Assembly (NCBI RefSeq): GCF_000384135.1
Contig: NZ_KB913028.1
Location: forward strand, 642,851 to 706,850
DNA length: 64,000 nt
Direction: 5' to 3'
Origin: Succinispira mobilis DSM 6222
GTDB taxonomy: Bacteria > Bacillota > Negativicutes > Acidaminococcales > Succinispiraceae
A program made the position numbers and the translations under genes. Of the stretch, positions 53,842-64,000 are shown piece by piece. The notes under the pieces were generated by a model. That model was given only the letters and a program-made list of their open reading frames with translations, was not told the DNA's origin and ran no database searches. How positions within the stretch are numbered: the stretch's first letter is position 1; each line of letters starts with the position of its first letter.

Positions 53842-55830
53842 ATGCAATTTAAAATACAAGCGCCATTTGCTTTGGCGGGAGATCAAATACAAGCTGTAGC
53901 AGAATTGACAGCAGGCTTGCAAGTTAACAAAAAACATCAAGTTTTACTGGGCGCCACTGGTACTGGGAAAACTTTTACAATTGCCAATGTCATCCAAAAT
54001 GTGCAAAAACCTACTTTGGTAATAGCTCATAATAAGACTTTAGCAGCCCAATTAGCAAGTGAGTTTAAAAGTTTTTTTCCGGAAAATGCTGTGGAATATT
54101 TTGTTTCATACTATGACTATTATCAGCCAGAAGCCTATATTCCTAATACGGATACTTATATAGAAAAAGATGCTTCCATTAATCAAGAAATAGATAAATT
54201 GCGCCACTCTGCTACTAGCTCACTGTGTGAACGGCGGGACGTAATTGTTGTGGCCAGTGTATCTTGCATTTATGGACTTGGATCGCCAGATGAGTATTAT
54301 AATTTGGTGTTATCTTTAAGATTGGGACAACAAATTTCACGACAAGATATTTTGCGTAAATTAGTCGATATTCAGTATCAACGCAATGATATAGAGTTTG
54401 CACGGGGGACTTTTCGAGTGCGGGGAGACGTCATCGAAGTTTTGCCAGCGGGTGTAAATGATGTGGCTATTAGAATAGAAATGTTTGGCGAGGAAATTGA
54501 TGCGCTAACAGAGATGAATATTATAACTGGAGAAATTTTAGCACGGAGAAATCATGTTGCCATTTACCCAGCTTCGCATTATGTAACATCTAAGGAAAAT
54601 TTGCAACGGGCAATTGGCGATATAAAAGTCGAATTAGCAGAGCGACTACAATATTTTCAAGCACACGGAAAATTATTAGAAGCGCAGCGCCTGGAACAAC
54701 GCACAAATTATGATATTGAAATGATGCAGGAAATGGGTTATTGTTCAGGAATTGAAAATTACTCAAGGCATTTATCGCAGCGACCAGCGGGTGAAGGACC
54801 TTTTACTTTGATAGATTATTTTCCAGAAGACTTTTTGTTAGTTATTGATGAAGCACATGTAACTATTCCTCAAGTTAGAGCAATGTATGCTGGCGATCGG
54901 TCGCGTAAAGATATGTTAGTTAACTATGGATTTCGCTTGCCTTCGGCCTATGATAATCGTCCACTTAAATTTGAGGAATTTGTAGCTAGGCTTAATCAAG
55001 TTATCTATGTTTCGGCAACACCAGCTGATTACGAACTTAACTTATCAGAAGCCACGGTAGAGCAAATTATTAGACCCACGGGCCTGTTAGACCCTGTGGT
55101 AGAGGTGCGAGCCACGGCTGGGCAAATAGATAACTTATTAAGTGAGATCTATCAAGTTGTAAGTCGAAGAGAAAAAGTTTTAGTAACGACATTAACAAAA
55201 AAAATGGCAGAGGAATTAACAGCCTACTTAAAAGAAATGAGTGTACGGGTGCAATATTTGCATTCAGATATTCATACTCTACAGCGGGCAGAGTTGATAG
55301 ATGATTTAAAGCAAGATAAATATGATGTGCTAGTTGGAGTAAATTTGTTGCGCGAAGGGTTAGATTTGCCAGAAGTTTCTTTGGTGATAATTTTAGATGC
55401 CGATAAAGAGGGGTTTTTGCGTTCTAGAACCTCGATGATTCAAACTATTGGGCGGGCAGCTCGTAATGAAAACGGCAAAGTAATAATGTACGCCGATAAT
55501 ATAACCAAGTCGATGCAAGCGGCAATTGAAGAAACTAATCGGCGGCGAGAAAAACAAATAGCTTATAATACTCAGCACAATATTAAGCCTAAAAGTATCA
55601 AAAAAGATTTTCGTCAATTAATTACGACTACCAAGGTTAGTGAAGAGGAAGCGAATTACAATGCCAAAACAGGTAAGAAAACAGCTCCTAAACTAACAGT
55701 AAAGCAACTGCAAACTATGATAAAAAAACTTACAAAACAAATGCAAGTGGCCGCAAAAGAATGGAATTTTGAAGAAGCTAAAGAATTGCGCGATCAAATT
55801 ACCAAATTGCAAGCACAATTGCCGAAATAG
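53842..55830 (+). CDS. uvrB: Excinuclease ABC subunit B
   Basis: Damage-verifying helicase of nucleotide excision repair, 662 residues. Walker A GATGTGKT (about 38-45), the beta-hairpin region [12 protein letters not shown], Walker B-type DEAH, and motifs [18 protein letters not shown] and IGRAARN. The C-terminal UVR motif ([17 protein letters not shown]) contacts UvrC. ATG at 53842 with GAGGTGG. It leads the uvrB-uvrA-uvrC unit. Confidence 0.96.
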   Translation: MQFKIQAPFALAGDQIQAVAELTAGLQVNKKHQVLLGATGTGKTFTIANVIQNVQKPTLVIAHNKTLAAQLASEFKSFFPENAVEYFVSYYDYYQPEAYIPNTDTYIEKDASINQEIDKLRHSATSSLCERRDVIVVASVSCIYGLGSPDEYYNLVLSLRLGQQISRQDILRKLVDIQYQRNDIEFARGTFRVRGDVIEVLPAGVNDVAIRIEMFGEEIDALTEMNIITGEILARRNHVAIYPASHYVTSKENLQRAIGDIKVELAERLQYFQAHGKLLEAQRLEQRTNYDIEMMQEMGYCSGIENYSRHLSQRPAGEGPFTLIDYFPEDFLLVIDEAHVTIPQVRAMYAGDRSRKDMLVNYGFRLPSAYDNRPLKFEEFVARLNQVIYVSATPADYELNLSEATVEQIIRPTGLLDPVVEVRATAGQIDNLLSEIYQVVSRREKVLVTTLTKKMAEELTAYLKEMSVRVQYLHSDIHTLQRAELIDDLKQDKYDVLVGVNLLREGLDLPEVSLVIILDADKEGFLRSRTSMIQTIGRAARNENGKVIMYADNITKSMQAAIEETNRRREKQIAYNTQHNIKPKSIKKDFRQLITTTKVSEEEANYNAKTGKKTAPKLTVKQLQTMIKKLTKQMQVAAKEWNFEEAKELRDQITKLQAQLPK

Positions 55831-55839
55831 GAGTAGAAA

Positions 55840-58659
55840 ATGAATGACAATTTAATAATAAAAGGTGCGCGTCAACATAACTTAAAAAATGTAAATTTAA
55901 AATTGCCGCGAAATAAGTTTATTGTTTTTACCGGCCTGTCTGGCTCAGGTAAATCTTCTTTGGCTTTCGATACAATTTATGCGGAAGGACAAAGACGGTA
56001 TGTGGAATCTTTGTCGGCTTATGCCCGGCAATTTCTCGGTCAAATGGATAAGCCAGATGTTGACTACATTGAAGGCTTATCGCCAGCAATATCTATTGAC
56101 CAAAAAACAACTAGCCGTAATCCTCGCTCGACTGTAGGAACAGTTACTGAAATTTATGATTACCTCCGTTTGCTGTTTGCTAGAGTCGGCGTAGCCCATT
56201 GTCCGCATTGCGATAGTTTAGTCGAAAAACAAGCTCCAGAGCAAATTATTGATAAAATTATGCAAGCGCCTATCGGTAGTAAAGCGCTGATTTTAGCACC
56301 AATAATTCGGGGAAAACGCGGCGGTCAACAAAAAGTTTTGGAGAGTTTACGTCAAGCTGGGTTTGTACGGGTGAAAGTTGACGGGGAAATTCAATTACTG
56401 GAAGAAGAAATTAATTTAGATAAAAATAAAAAACATAATATTGCAATTGTAATTGATCGCTTAGTAATGCGTGAGGATTTGACCAGTAGAATTGCCGAGT
56501 CAGTGGAATTGGCTTTAAAGCAGGCAGAAGGGTTGGTAGAGGTAGAAGTAGATGGAGTGAGTACACTTTATAGTGAAAAATTAGCGTGTTTGAATTGCCA
56601 AACTAGTGTGGAAGATTTAGAACCACGAAGTTTTTCTTTTAATAGTCCCTATGGAGCTTGTCCGGCATGTACAGGTTTAGGGGTAACGATGGAATTTGAT
56701 TTAAAATTGATAATCCCCAAACCAGACTTAGCAATTAATCTAGGTGGAATTGATGCTATTGGTAGTAATGTTAATTCTTACATGATGAAAAAAGTACAAG
56801 CGGTCTTAGAACGTTATGGTTACAGTCTAGATAACTGTTGGGCAGAATTGTCGGCTAAGGTGCAAGAAAAGCTTTTGTATGGCTTGGATGAAGAAAAGGT
56901 AAGCTTTTTTTATACTAATTTACAAGGTGAAACGAAAGAACATAATACCTATTATGAAGGAATATTACCCTTACTCTCAAGACGCTATCGAGAAGCAAGT
57001 GAAACTAGTAAACAGGAAATAGAAGAACTTTATATGAATACTAGTGATTGTACGGTGTGTAAAGGTGCAAGACTTAAACCAGAAGTATTAGCGGTGCGGG
57101 TTGCTGAAAAAAATATTCATCAAGTAACACAACTGAATATTACAGAAGCGTTGGGGTTTTTCCGTGATTTGCAGTTGCCAGCTCGAAGTTTAAAAATTGC
57201 TGAGCAAATTTTAAAAGAAATTATTAGTCGGCTAGAATTTTTAAATAATGTCGGTTTAAATTATTTGACCTTAGCTAGAGCTGCGGGAACGTTGTCGGGA
57301 GGTGAGGCGCAACGAATTCGTTTAGCTACGCAAATTGGTTCGGGGCTAGTAGGGGTATTATATATTTTAGATGAGCCTAGTATTGGCTTACATCAGCGAG
57401 ATAATGAAAAGCTTCTGCAAACCCTGCAATACTTGCGCGATATTGGCAATACCTTGATTGTGGTAGAACACGATGAAGACACGATGCGCGTTGCAGACTG
57501 GATTGTAGATATTGGGCCAAGGGCTGGGGTTCATGGTGGCGAAATTGTGGCGCAAGGGAAAATTGCGGATATTTGTGCGTGTCCAGAATCAATAACAGGT
57601 GAGTATTTAAGCGGCAAAAGAAAAATAGCCGTACCCAAGCAACGTCGCCAACTAGGGGAAAGATTTTTGACTATTCAGGGGGCTCAGGCTAATAATTTAA
57701 AAAATATTGATGTGAAAATACCTTTAGGAATATTTACGGTGATTACGGGAGTTTCTGGTTCGGGTAAAAGCACTTTAATTAATGATATTTTATACAACGC
57801 TTTAGCACACAAGTTGCATGCTAGTAAAACTAGAGCTGTAGGTTATAAAGATATTTTGGGGCTAGAGCATCTAGATAAAGTTATTAATATTGATCAGTCA
57901 CCAATTGGTCGGACACCGCGATCTAACTCGGCAACTTATACTGGGGTGTTTGACTATATTCGGGAGCTATTTAGTCAAACTACCGAAGCAAAAATGCGCA
58001 ACTATAAGGCGGGGCGGTTTAGTTTTAATGTTAAAGGCGGGCGGTGTGAAGCTTGCCAAGGTGATGGGATGAATAAAATAGAGATGAATTTTTTGCCAGA
58101 TGTATATATTCCCTGTGAAGTTTGTAAGGCTAAGCGCTATAATCGGGAAACTTTAGAAGTTCACTATAAAGGAAAAAACATCAGTGATGTTCTAGAAATG
58201 GTAGTAGATGAAGCTGTAGAATTTTTTCAAAATATCCCTCGTATTCAGCGTAAACTTGCGGTTTTACAAGAAGTGGGCTTAGGCTATATTCGTTTAGGCC
58301 AGGCGGCAACTACTTTATCAGGTGGCGAAGCGCAACGGGTTAAATTAGCTACGGAATTATCCCGTCGGAGTACCGGCAAAACTTTATATATCCTAGATGA
58401 GCCGACAACAGGGTTACATATTGCGGACATCCATAAATTGTTAGAGGTGTTGCAAAAATTAGTGGCAGCTGGTGATAGCGTCCTAGTAATTGAACATAAT
58501 TTAGATGTAATTAAGACCGCGGATTATATTATTGATTTAGGCCCAGAAGGTGGCAGTGGTGGCGGAGAAATAGTAGCTTGTGGGACTCCGGAAATAGTAG
58601 CAGCTAACCCTCGTTCCTATACAGGTAAATTTTTGCAACCTTTATTAAAGAATAAATAG
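55840..58659 (+). CDS. uvrA: Excinuclease ABC subunit A
   Basis: DNA-damage recognition ATPase, 939 residues, normal length. It has two ABC modules ([12 protein letters not shown] near residue 32 and [12 protein letters not shown] near 638), zinc modules (CPHC, CLNC...CPAC, CEAC...CEVC) and two signatures LSGGEAQR. It is 9 nt downstream of uvrB. Confidence 0.97.
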   Translation: MNDNLIIKGARQHNLKNVNLKLPRNKFIVFTGLSGSGKSSLAFDTIYAEGQRRYVESLSAYARQFLGQMDKPDVDYIEGLSPAISIDQKTTSRNPRSTVGTVTEIYDYLRLLFARVGVAHCPHCDSLVEKQAPEQIIDKIMQAPIGSKALILAPIIRGKRGGQQKVLESLRQAGFVRVKVDGEIQLLEEEINLDKNKKHNIAIVIDRLVMREDLTSRIAESVELALKQAEGLVEVEVDGVSTLYSEKLACLNCQTSVEDLEPRSFSFNSPYGACPACTGLGVTMEFDLKLIIPKPDLAINLGGIDAIGSNVNSYMMKKVQAVLERYGYSLDNCWAELSAKVQEKLLYGLDEEKVSFFYTNLQGETKEHNTYYEGILPLLSRRYREASETSKQEIEELYMNTSDCTVCKGARLKPEVLAVRVAEKNIHQVTQLNITEALGFFRDLQLPARSLKIAEQILKEIISRLEFLNNVGLNYLTLARAAGTLSGGEAQRIRLATQIGSGLVGVLYILDEPSIGLHQRDNEKLLQTLQYLRDIGNTLIVVEHDEDTMRVADWIVDIGPRAGVHGGEIVAQGKIADICACPESITGEYLSGKRKIAVPKQRRQLGERFLTIQGAQANNLKNIDVKIPLGIFTVITGVSGSGKSTLINDILYNALAHKLHASKTRAVGYKDILGLEHLDKVINIDQSPIGRTPRSNSATYTGVFDYIRELFSQTTEAKMRNYKAGRFSFNVKGGRCEACQGDGMNKIEMNFLPDVYIPCEVCKAKRYNRETLEVHYKGKNISDVLEMVVDEAVEFFQNIPRIQRKLAVLQEVGLGYIRLGQAATTLSGGEAQRVKLATELSRRSTGKTLYILDEPTTGLHIADIHKLLEVLQKLVAAGDSVLVIEHNLDVIKTADYIIDLGPEGGSGGGEIVACGTPEIVAANPRSYTGKFLQPLLKNK

Positions 58660-58668
58660 GTGCGATTT

Positions 58669-60468
58669 ATGAATAAAATTGAAGAAAAACTACAACTTCT
58701 GCCAGAAAAACCGGGAGTTTATTTAATGAAAAATTCTCAAGGGCAGATTATTTATGTGGGCAAGGCGAAAATTTTAAAAAATCGGGTGCGGAGTTATTTT
58801 AAACAAATTTCAGGACAAACGACTAAAACGCAGATTTTAGTTAAACAAATTGTAGATTTTGATTATATTGTAACTGGCAATGAACTAGAAGCTTTGATAT
58901 TAGAATGCAATTTAATAAAAAAATATGCGCCGAAATATAATATTTTATTAAAAGATGATAAAAGCTATCCTTATATTAAACTTACTGTTCAAGAACAGTT
59001 TCCCCGATTATATGTAACTCGTAAGTATGAGCGAGATGGAGCCAAATATTTTGGCCCGTTTGCAGATGCTCAAGCTGTGTATGCAACTTTAGCATTACTG
59101 CGAAAAACATTTAAGTTGCGCACTTGTCGTACTATGTCTACGGGTCGGGCTTGTTTGCGGTTCTATATTAAAGAATGTTGGGCGCCATGCCAAAAACTGA
59201 TTACGGTGGCAGATTATCAAAACTTAGTCCAACAAGTAGAGTTATTTTTAGAAGGGCGAAGCGAAATTTTACTCCAGAGTTTAAAAAAGCAGATCAAACA
59301 GGCTAGTGCAACTTTAGATTTTGAACAAGCAATTGTTTTAAAGCAACAAATACAGGCTGTGGATAAAATCAGACAAGAACAAAAAGTTATTAGTCAATCG
59401 AATGCTGATTTTGATGTTTTAGGGCTAGCTCAAATTCATACGCAAATATCTGTGCAGGTATTATTAGTTCGCTCCGGAAAGTTAGTGGGGCAACATTTGT
59501 TTTATTTAAAACAAGTTTTAGATAGTGATTTGCAAGAAAATTTGCTAGAATTTTTAAAACAATATTATTTAAAAGCTACGTTTATTCCTAGTGAAATTAT
59601 TTTGCCAATAAAGTTAGAGGAAGAAGCGTTATGGACTGAATGGTTTAAAGTTCAGGCCCAACAAACGGTAAAACTAATCAGACCACAACGTGGTATTAAA
59701 AAGGACTTATTATTGATGGCTCAGGAAAATGCTAAGATAAAATTAGAAGAAGAATTAGCCAAAAGAGAAAATAAATTAATTAAGCAATATCAAGCTTTAG
59801 AAGAATTAGCCCAGGCATTAAATTTGCCAAACTACTTAAAACGGTTAGAATGTTTTGATATTTCCCACAATCAAGGCCAGCAAACAGTAGCATCCATGGT
59901 TGTGTTTGAAGATGGGCTACCAGCCAAAAAATATTATCGGCGTTACAAATTAAAAACGGTAGAAGGAAAACCCGATGATTTTTTATCAATGCAAGAGGCA
60001 ATTTCTAGGCGTTATCGTGACTGTGACAATTTACCTGATTTACTTGTTATCGATGGTGGTAAAGGCCAATTAAGTAGTGTTTGTGAAATATTATCAGCTT
60101 TAGGACTGAATAACCTGCCTGTTATTAGTTTGGCTAAGCAATTTGAGCATGTGTTTTTGCCCAACACTAAATACCCGATAATCCTGGATAAAAGCTCTCC
60201 AGCTTTGCATATTTTGCAAAACATTCGTGATGAGGCACATCGGTTTGCGATTACTTACCATCGCAAACTGCGCGATAAACGCAATGTAACGTCTATTTTA
60301 GAACATATTAGCGGAATTGGGGCAACGCGCCGTAAGGCATTAATGCAGTATTTTAAAAGTATCGAAGAAATAAAAAAAGCGAGTATTGAACAGTTAAAAC
60401 AAGCGCCAGGAATAAATAATAGTAGTGCGCAACTAGTATATAATTTTTTTCATAAACGTGACTTATAA
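58669..60468 (+). CDS. uvrC: Excinuclease ABC subunit C
   Basis: Dual-incision nuclease of excision repair, 599 residues. GIY-YIG domain (GVYLMKNSQGQIIYVGKAK), a cysteine group in CRTMST...CLRFYIKECWAPC, a central UVR motif (DFEQAIVLKQQI), the C-terminal RNase-H-like endonuclease (ECFDISHNQGQ, LLVIDGGKGQL) and terminal helix-hairpin-helix motifs (HISGIGATRRKAL). ATG at 58669 just after the uvrA stop. Confidence 0.96.
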   Translation: MNKIEEKLQLLPEKPGVYLMKNSQGQIIYVGKAKILKNRVRSYFKQISGQTTKTQILVKQIVDFDYIVTGNELEALILECNLIKKYAPKYNILLKDDKSYPYIKLTVQEQFPRLYVTRKYERDGAKYFGPFADAQAVYATLALLRKTFKLRTCRTMSTGRACLRFYIKECWAPCQKLITVADYQNLVQQVELFLEGRSEILLQSLKKQIKQASATLDFEQAIVLKQQIQAVDKIRQEQKVISQSNADFDVLGLAQIHTQISVQVLLVRSGKLVGQHLFYLKQVLDSDLQENLLEFLKQYYLKATFIPSEIILPIKLEEEALWTEWFKVQAQQTVKLIRPQRGIKKDLLLMAQENAKIKLEEELAKRENKLIKQYQALEELAQALNLPNYLKRLECFDISHNQGQQTVASMVVFEDGLPAKKYYRRYKLKTVEGKPDDFLSMQEAISRRYRDCDNLPDLLVIDGGKGQLSSVCEILSALGLNNLPVISLAKQFEHVFLPNTKYPIILDKSSPALHILQNIRDEAHRFAITYHRKLRDKRNVTSILEHISGIGATRRKALMQYFKSIEEIKKASIEQLKQAPGINNSSAQLVYNFFHKRDL

Positions 60469-60478
60469 AATAAAATTA

Positions 60479-60546
60479 GCCCTAATAGTTGCAAATGCAC
60501 CCTAAGGTTAGAATCCTAACTTTAGGGTGCATTTGTCTATAGGGGC
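60479..60546. terminator. Long stem-loop between uvrC and nrdG
   Basis: Imperfect palindrome: GCCC.../...GGGGC outside, and CAAATGCACCCTAA paired with TTAGGGTGCATTTG inside, with a GTTAG/CTAAC tip. It separates convergent operons and probably ends both, although no long T tract follows on either side. Confidence 0.65.
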
Positions 60547-60557
60547 TAATTTAGAAT

Positions 60558-61046
60558 TTAGATATCTAAAAGTACAACTTGTTTTTCGACTAAGGTTTTG
60601 GGAATATCGATTAAGCGCTGGTTATTAGAACCACGAAATGGCAAGTAAAGATTACGTTCAGCCATAATAAATGGACCATCGATTAAAACGTCAAAACTTG
60701 AGATGATTGCCCAAGTAGCGACTTCTTCAAAGCTAAAGCCAGTATAAACCCAAATATTTAAATCAGGTTTAGCCTTGCGTAATAGATAAATTACATCCAT
60801 TAAATCATCGGCTTGACTTAATGGTTCACCACCACTAAAAGTTATGCCGCGATGAATAGGGGTTAAATAGCGGAGAATTTCATCGGCTAATTCAGTGGCT
60901 GTATATTCTTCGCCACCATCAAAGGGGATTAATTTCTCGTTGTGACAACCCGGACAATGTCGAGGACATCCTTGGAGAAAAACTACGGTGCGGATACCAA
61001 CCCCATCAACAACTGATTCGGGTAAAATACTTGCTACTTTAAGCAA
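60558..61046 (-). CDS. nrdG: Anaerobic ribonucleotide reductase activating protein
   Basis: Radical SAM activase (162 residues) that makes the glycyl radical on NrdD. Cluster motif CPRHCPGC (CxxxCxxC), then FSGGEPLSQ. It starts with TTG at 61046 behind a perfect AGGAGGTGA, 19 nt after nrdD, and ends the nrdR-nrdD-nrdG unit. Confidence 0.94.
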   Translation of the reverse strand: MLKVASILPESVVDGVGIRTVVFLQGCPRHCPGCHNEKLIPFDGGEEYTATELADEILRYLTPIHRGITFSGGEPLSQADDLMDVIYLLRKAKPDLNIWVYTGFSFEEVATWAIISSFDVLIDGPFIMAERNLYLPFRGSNNQRLIDIPKTLVEKQVVLLDI

Positions 61047-61065
61047 AAAATCACCTCCTAAATTT

Positions 61066-63078
61066 TTAAACGTGATTTACGCGATCGTGCAATTCACACC
61101 GTTTAGCATCATTGAAATTATTAATTGTACTGAGATAGCCAGTTATACGGCGCACGCGGCGTACATGATCATCTGAACAATTCGGACAATAATCTTGGTT
61201 TATTACCCCTAAGTAACCGCAGTTTTCGCAAAAATCTACAGGAAAATTAATCCCAACATAACCGCAATCTGATTCTTGCATATGGCGTAACATATCTTCG
61301 ACAGCTGTTAAATTGTTTATTGGGGGAGAACTAAATTCTACATAAGCGATATGACCAGCATTAGCGTATTTATGAAATTTACCCTCGATTTTCATTTTAT
61401 CATAAGCACTTATTTTATAGGCAACTGGCACATGGAAAGAGTTTGTATAGTAGTCTTTGTCAGTAACACCGGGAATAAGACCATATTCTTTTTGATCTAT
61501 TTTTAAAAAGCGACCAGAAAGACCCTCGGCTGGTGTAGCAATAAGTGTATAGTTTAGGTCGTATTTGTCGGCCATTTTATCGGTTTTATTACGCATGAAA
61601 GCAATTATTTCCTCACCTAAACTTAGCGAATCGCCACTTTCGGCATGATGATGACCAGTAAGTGAAGTTAAAGCTTCAGCCAGACCGATAAATCCAATGG
61701 AGAGAGTCCCGTGCTTGATTGCTTTTTCGACCGTGTCATTTGGTCCAAGATTTTCAGAACCTAAATATAAATGCTGGCCCATTAAAAAGGGCAAATCAGA
61801 TACGCGTAAATTAGCCTGTACTTGATAACGATGATATAACTGTTCGCCAATTAAATCAAGCATTTCATCGAGATATTCATAGAATTTCATAATGTTTTTT
61901 TCGGCGCGAATAGCAAGCCGAGGTAAATTTAAAGTTGTAAAAGAAAGATTGCCGCGTCCATCGGTCACAGCTTCGCCAAAACGATCAGAAATAACGCGGG
62001 TTCTGCAACCCATATAAGAAACTTCGCCATTATAAGGGGCGTTGAAAGTTGTATCCATAAAGCTGAAAGTTGGATTTAAACGTTGGGCAGCAACACGGAT
62101 TGCTAATTTATATAAATCATAATTAGGATCAGTAGGATTCATATTAACGCCTTTTTTAACTCGGAAAATAATATTGGGGAATATTGGGTTTTCACCACGG
62201 CCCAGACCTTTTTCATAAGCTAAAAGCAAATTTTTCACGACTTTGCGACCTTCGGGACTGGTTTCTAAACCAAGATTTAGGCTAGAAAAAGGTACTTGGG
62301 CTCCAGCTCGGGAGTGCATACTGTTTAAATTATAGATAAGTGCTTCCATTGCTTGGAAAACTTGTTCATCTGTGGCATCCTTCATATAAGGAGCTATATC
62401 GCGGTCGAAAAATCCGAACGACTGTCCACCGAACATATCATTTTGAGAACTTTGCAAAATGATAGCGGCGAGGGCAGTAGCAGAATTAGGACGTTTTGGA
62501 GGGCGGATATAGCCATGACCATTATTAAATCCATTAGCGAGAAGTTTTTTCAAAGGAATATTGACACAATTAAACGTTTTGCCGTAAAAATCTAAGTCGT
62601 GAATGTGAATATCACCACGTTTGTGCGCTAATGCCATTTTTTCAGGAATTAGTCGATTTAGATAATATTCCTTGCTTGCGGCACTAGCAATTTGAAGCAT
62701 TTTAGCAGAAGGAGAATTAGAAATATTAGCATTATCGCGATTAGTTTCAACCAAGATTTCCGCAACTGTATCCATCAGATCGGATTTGGCGTCTCGAATA
62801 GCTGTACGTTTAGCGCGATACAGAATGTAAGCTTTAGCAGTGCGGGCATGACCGCTTTCAATAAGAATTTTTTCAACTGCATCTTGAATGTCTTCTACGC
62901 CACAATTACCGTCAGGAAATTGCAATTTTATAAACTTTAAAACATTTATAGTTAATTCCAAAGCTAATTGCTTGTCTACGCCACCTACAGATTTAGCAGC
63001 TTTAAAAATAGCCTCAGTTATTTTACTTTCATTAAAAGGGACTACACGTCCATCACGTTTTTTTATAGTTATAAGCAT
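61066..63078 (-). CDS. nrdD: Anaerobic ribonucleoside-triphosphate reductase
   Basis: Oxygen-sensitive class III reductase that makes dNTPs, 670 residues. N-terminal ATP-cone (KKRDGRVVPFNESKITEAIF) and the large catalytic domain. The C-terminal zinc site is CENC...CPNC, followed by the glycyl-radical region RRITGYLST. A B12-independent route to dNTPs. It is followed by its activase and preceded by nrdR. Confidence 0.95.
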   Translation of the reverse strand: MLITIKKRDGRVVPFNESKITEAIFKAAKSVGGVDKQLALELTINVLKFIKLQFPDGNCGVEDIQDAVEKILIESGHARTAKAYILYRAKRTAIRDAKSDLMDTVAEILVETNRDNANISNSPSAKMLQIASAASKEYYLNRLIPEKMALAHKRGDIHIHDLDFYGKTFNCVNIPLKKLLANGFNNGHGYIRPPKRPNSATALAAIILQSSQNDMFGGQSFGFFDRDIAPYMKDATDEQVFQAMEALIYNLNSMHSRAGAQVPFSSLNLGLETSPEGRKVVKNLLLAYEKGLGRGENPIFPNIIFRVKKGVNMNPTDPNYDLYKLAIRVAAQRLNPTFSFMDTTFNAPYNGEVSYMGCRTRVISDRFGEAVTDGRGNLSFTTLNLPRLAIRAEKNIMKFYEYLDEMLDLIGEQLYHRYQVQANLRVSDLPFLMGQHLYLGSENLGPNDTVEKAIKHGTLSIGFIGLAEALTSLTGHHHAESGDSLSLGEEIIAFMRNKTDKMADKYDLNYTLIATPAEGLSGRFLKIDQKEYGLIPGVTDKDYYTNSFHVPVAYKISAYDKMKIEGKFHKYANAGHIAYVEFSSPPINNLTAVEDMLRHMQESDCGYVGINFPVDFCENCGYLGVINQDYCPNCSDDHVRRVRRITGYLSTINNFNDAKRCELHDRVNHV

Positions 63079-63124
63079 TTAATATCTCTCTCCTCATTTT
63101 ATAAAACTTAGTTAAAATAGTAAG

Positions 63125-63577
63125 CTATTGCTTAGCCAGCTTTTGAATTTCTTGCATGAAATTATTAACATCAGCAAATTGGCGATATACAGAAGCAAAC
63201 CGCACATATGCTACTTGATCAATATTTATCAACTGTTGCATTACTATTTCACCGATAACATCGCTGGAAACCTCGCGTTCGTATTTTTGCCTGATACTTT
63301 GCTCAATGTCACCAACTATTACTAAAATTTCATCCATAGAAATAGTACGTTTTTCGAAAGATTTAATAAGACCGTTAAGAATCTTTTGAGAATTGAACTG
63401 TTCACGACGACCATCTTTTTTTACGACGACCAAAGGGATTTCTTCAGTTTTTTCAAAAGTAGTGAAACGTTTTAGACAATTAGGACACTCTCTTCTGCGT
63501 TTAATGCAACGACCATCATTTACAACACGAGTATCGCTAACGCGAGTATCTAAGAATTGGCAAAAAGGACAACGCAT
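63125..63577 (-). CDS. nrdR: Ribonucleotide reductase repressor NrdR
   Basis: Zinc-ribbon (CPFC...CPNC, residues 3-34) plus ATP-cone (VVKKDGRREQFNSQKILNGLI) repressor of 150 residues that senses ATP/dATP and shuts off nrd genes. GAAGGTG precedes the ATG. It is the first gene of its own operon, with two NrdR boxes upstream. Confidence 0.95.
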   Translation of the reverse strand: MRCPFCQFLDTRVSDTRVVNDGRCIKRRRECPNCLKRFTTFEKTEEIPLVVVKKDGRREQFNSQKILNGLIKSFEKRTISMDEILVIVGDIEQSIRQKYEREVSSDVIGEIVMQQLINIDQVAYVRFASVYRQFADVNNFMQEIQKLAKQ

Positions 63578-63626
63578 GATCTGATTACACCTTCTTTGCT
63601 AAAAAATTATATTTACTGCCTCTAAA

Positions 63627-63654
63627 ATTATAGCACAAAAACGAATGAATTCAA
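63627..63654 (-). promoter_or_regulatory. nrdR-nrdD-nrdG promoter
   Basis: On the minus strand, TTGAAT (63649-63654), a 16-bp spacer and TATAAT (63627-63632). The -35 box overlaps the proximal NrdR box. Confidence 0.7.
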
Positions 63655-63698
63655 CTAGATATTGATAAAAATAGGATTAAAAACACAATATATAGTAT
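63652..63698 (-). promoter_or_regulatory. Pair of NrdR boxes
   Basis: The distal box 63683-63698 differs at one position from the consensus ACACTATATATTGTGT when read on the minus strand. The proximal box 63652-63667 keeps the core ACTA-ATATTG. Their centres are 31 bp apart, three helical turns, as expected for a NrdR pair. Confidence 0.8.
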
Positions 63699-63850
63699 GA
63701 GAGTGGCTTAATAGGCTGAGCTTGAAAATGGGAGAATAAAAGAAAGGAATATGAAATAAAAAATAGACAGAAAAAGATAGAAAAAATGCAGTAAATACAG
63801 GAAATGCAAATTAACAATTGCTAAAGTCGTATAAAAGAAGAATAGTGAAT
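63699..63850. other. Intergenic region between nrdR and the rRNA promoter
   Basis: Very A-rich, with no gene or hairpin that I can support. Confidence 0.35.
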
Positions 63851-63879
63851 TTGACATAAAAATAGCTAAATGATATTAT
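63851..63879 (+). promoter_or_regulatory. Probable rRNA operon promoter
   Basis: TTGACA (63851-63856), a 17-bp spacer and TATTAT (63874-63879), leading into rRNA-type leader sequence. Confidence 0.65.
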
Positions 63880-63885
63880 ATAGAA

Positions 63886-64000
63886 GTCGCAAACAGCGGC
63901 TTAAAAATATAAAGTATGTTCCTTGAAAACTGAACAATGTAAGATAAATAAAATGTGCGGGACAAACGAGTATGGAATACAATTCAAAGTACAACAAGTT
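63886..64000 (+). other. Probable 16S rRNA leader (gene beyond the window)
   Basis: Contains TTCCTTGAAAACTGAACAA, a motif found in the leader and spacers of Firmicute rRNA operons. No mature rRNA sequence is present before the window ends. Confidence 0.6.

Noticed and set aside
1..64000. CRISPR arrays, prophage, toxin-antitoxin or defence islands
   Set aside because: No regularly spaced repeats, phage structural genes or defence-gene pairs were found. The only repeats are paralogous chemoreceptors, haemagglutinin repeats and IS ends.

Overview
The window looks like the chromosome of a low-GC, strictly anaerobic, motile, double-membraned Firmicute (class Negativicutes; an Acidaminococcaceae/Succinispira-like succinate or propionate fermenter is the closest guess, but this is inference). 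The Gram-positive-type ylm/sepF cluster, ribosome binding sites, LexA box and Firmicute-style rRNA leader point to Firmicutes. A short beta-barrel outer-membrane protein and a filamentous-haemagglutinin remnant point to an outer membrane. A B12-dependent methylmalonyl-CoA mutase operon, a DcuC C4-dicarboxylate carrier, an anaerobic ribonucleotide reductase and several radical SAM enzymes point to an anaerobe that converts succinate to propionate. No tRNA, CRISPR array or prophage was seen.

Layout. 1-3.4 kb: a chemoreceptor, an ACT-domain protein and an unknown secreted protein. 3.7-6.1 kb: ablA-ablB, for N-acetyl-beta-lysine (an osmolyte), behind a promoter whose -10 box sits inside a perfect dyad. 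6.2-7.8 kb: dcuC behind a promoter followed at once by a terminator-like hairpin. 7.8-8.2 kb: a rearrangement scar joining the last ~53 codons of a chemoreceptor to the last 66 codons of an XRE regulator. 8.2-10.1 kb: arsR-acr3-arsC. 10.3-12.9 kb: CCA-type nucleotidyltransferase and a FetAB-type exporter. 13-19.5 kb (minus strand): mutA-mutB-meaB plus a small unknown gene, preceded by a clear cobalamin riboswitch with its own promoter and terminator. 19.7-24.3 kb: a nitrilase-family hydrolase and a CobN/ChlH-type chelatase large subunit. 24.4-27.9 kb: a haemagglutinin gene fragment cut on the right by an apparently complete IS3-family element. 28-33.5 kb: SHOCT and DUF5698-like membrane proteins, then sbcDC. 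33.6-39.1 kb: an outer-membrane barrel, a decayed chemoreceptor next to its intact paralog, and a hemerythrin. 39.2-44.6 kb: a B12-binding radical SAM protein and the cell-division neighbourhood ylmD(pgeF)-ylmE-sepF-proC-ylmH. 44.6-46.6 kb: a UPF0261/Tm-1-like protein and a PEP-hydrolase-like TIM barrel, matching the two halves of the plant Tm-1 protein. 46.8-51.7 kb: ftsEX, an EnvC-like M23 protein, a C-terminal processing protease and a fumarylacetoacetase-fold enzyme. 51.7-53.7 kb: a secreted Ntn-hydrolase on the minus strand behind a consensus promoter and an early terminator. 53.7-60.5 kb: uvrB-uvrA-uvrC with a LexA box. 60.5-63.7 kb: nrdR-nrdD-nrdG (minus strand) with a pair of NrdR boxes 31 bp apart. 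The last 150 bases look like the promoter and leader of an rRNA operon whose 16S gene would start just beyond the window.

How it fits together: DcuC may exchange C4-dicarboxylates while MutAB interconverts succinyl-CoA and methylmalonyl-CoA. Cobalamin supply is tied in through the riboswitch and perhaps the CobN-like chelatase. The most unusual regulatory observations are the B12 riboswitch in front of a B12-requiring enzyme and three unrelated genes that each have a near-consensus promoter followed within about 15-80 nt by an intrinsic-terminator-like hairpin. The window also carries clear genome-decay marks: two chemoreceptor remnants, one XRE remnant and one haemagglutinin remnant.
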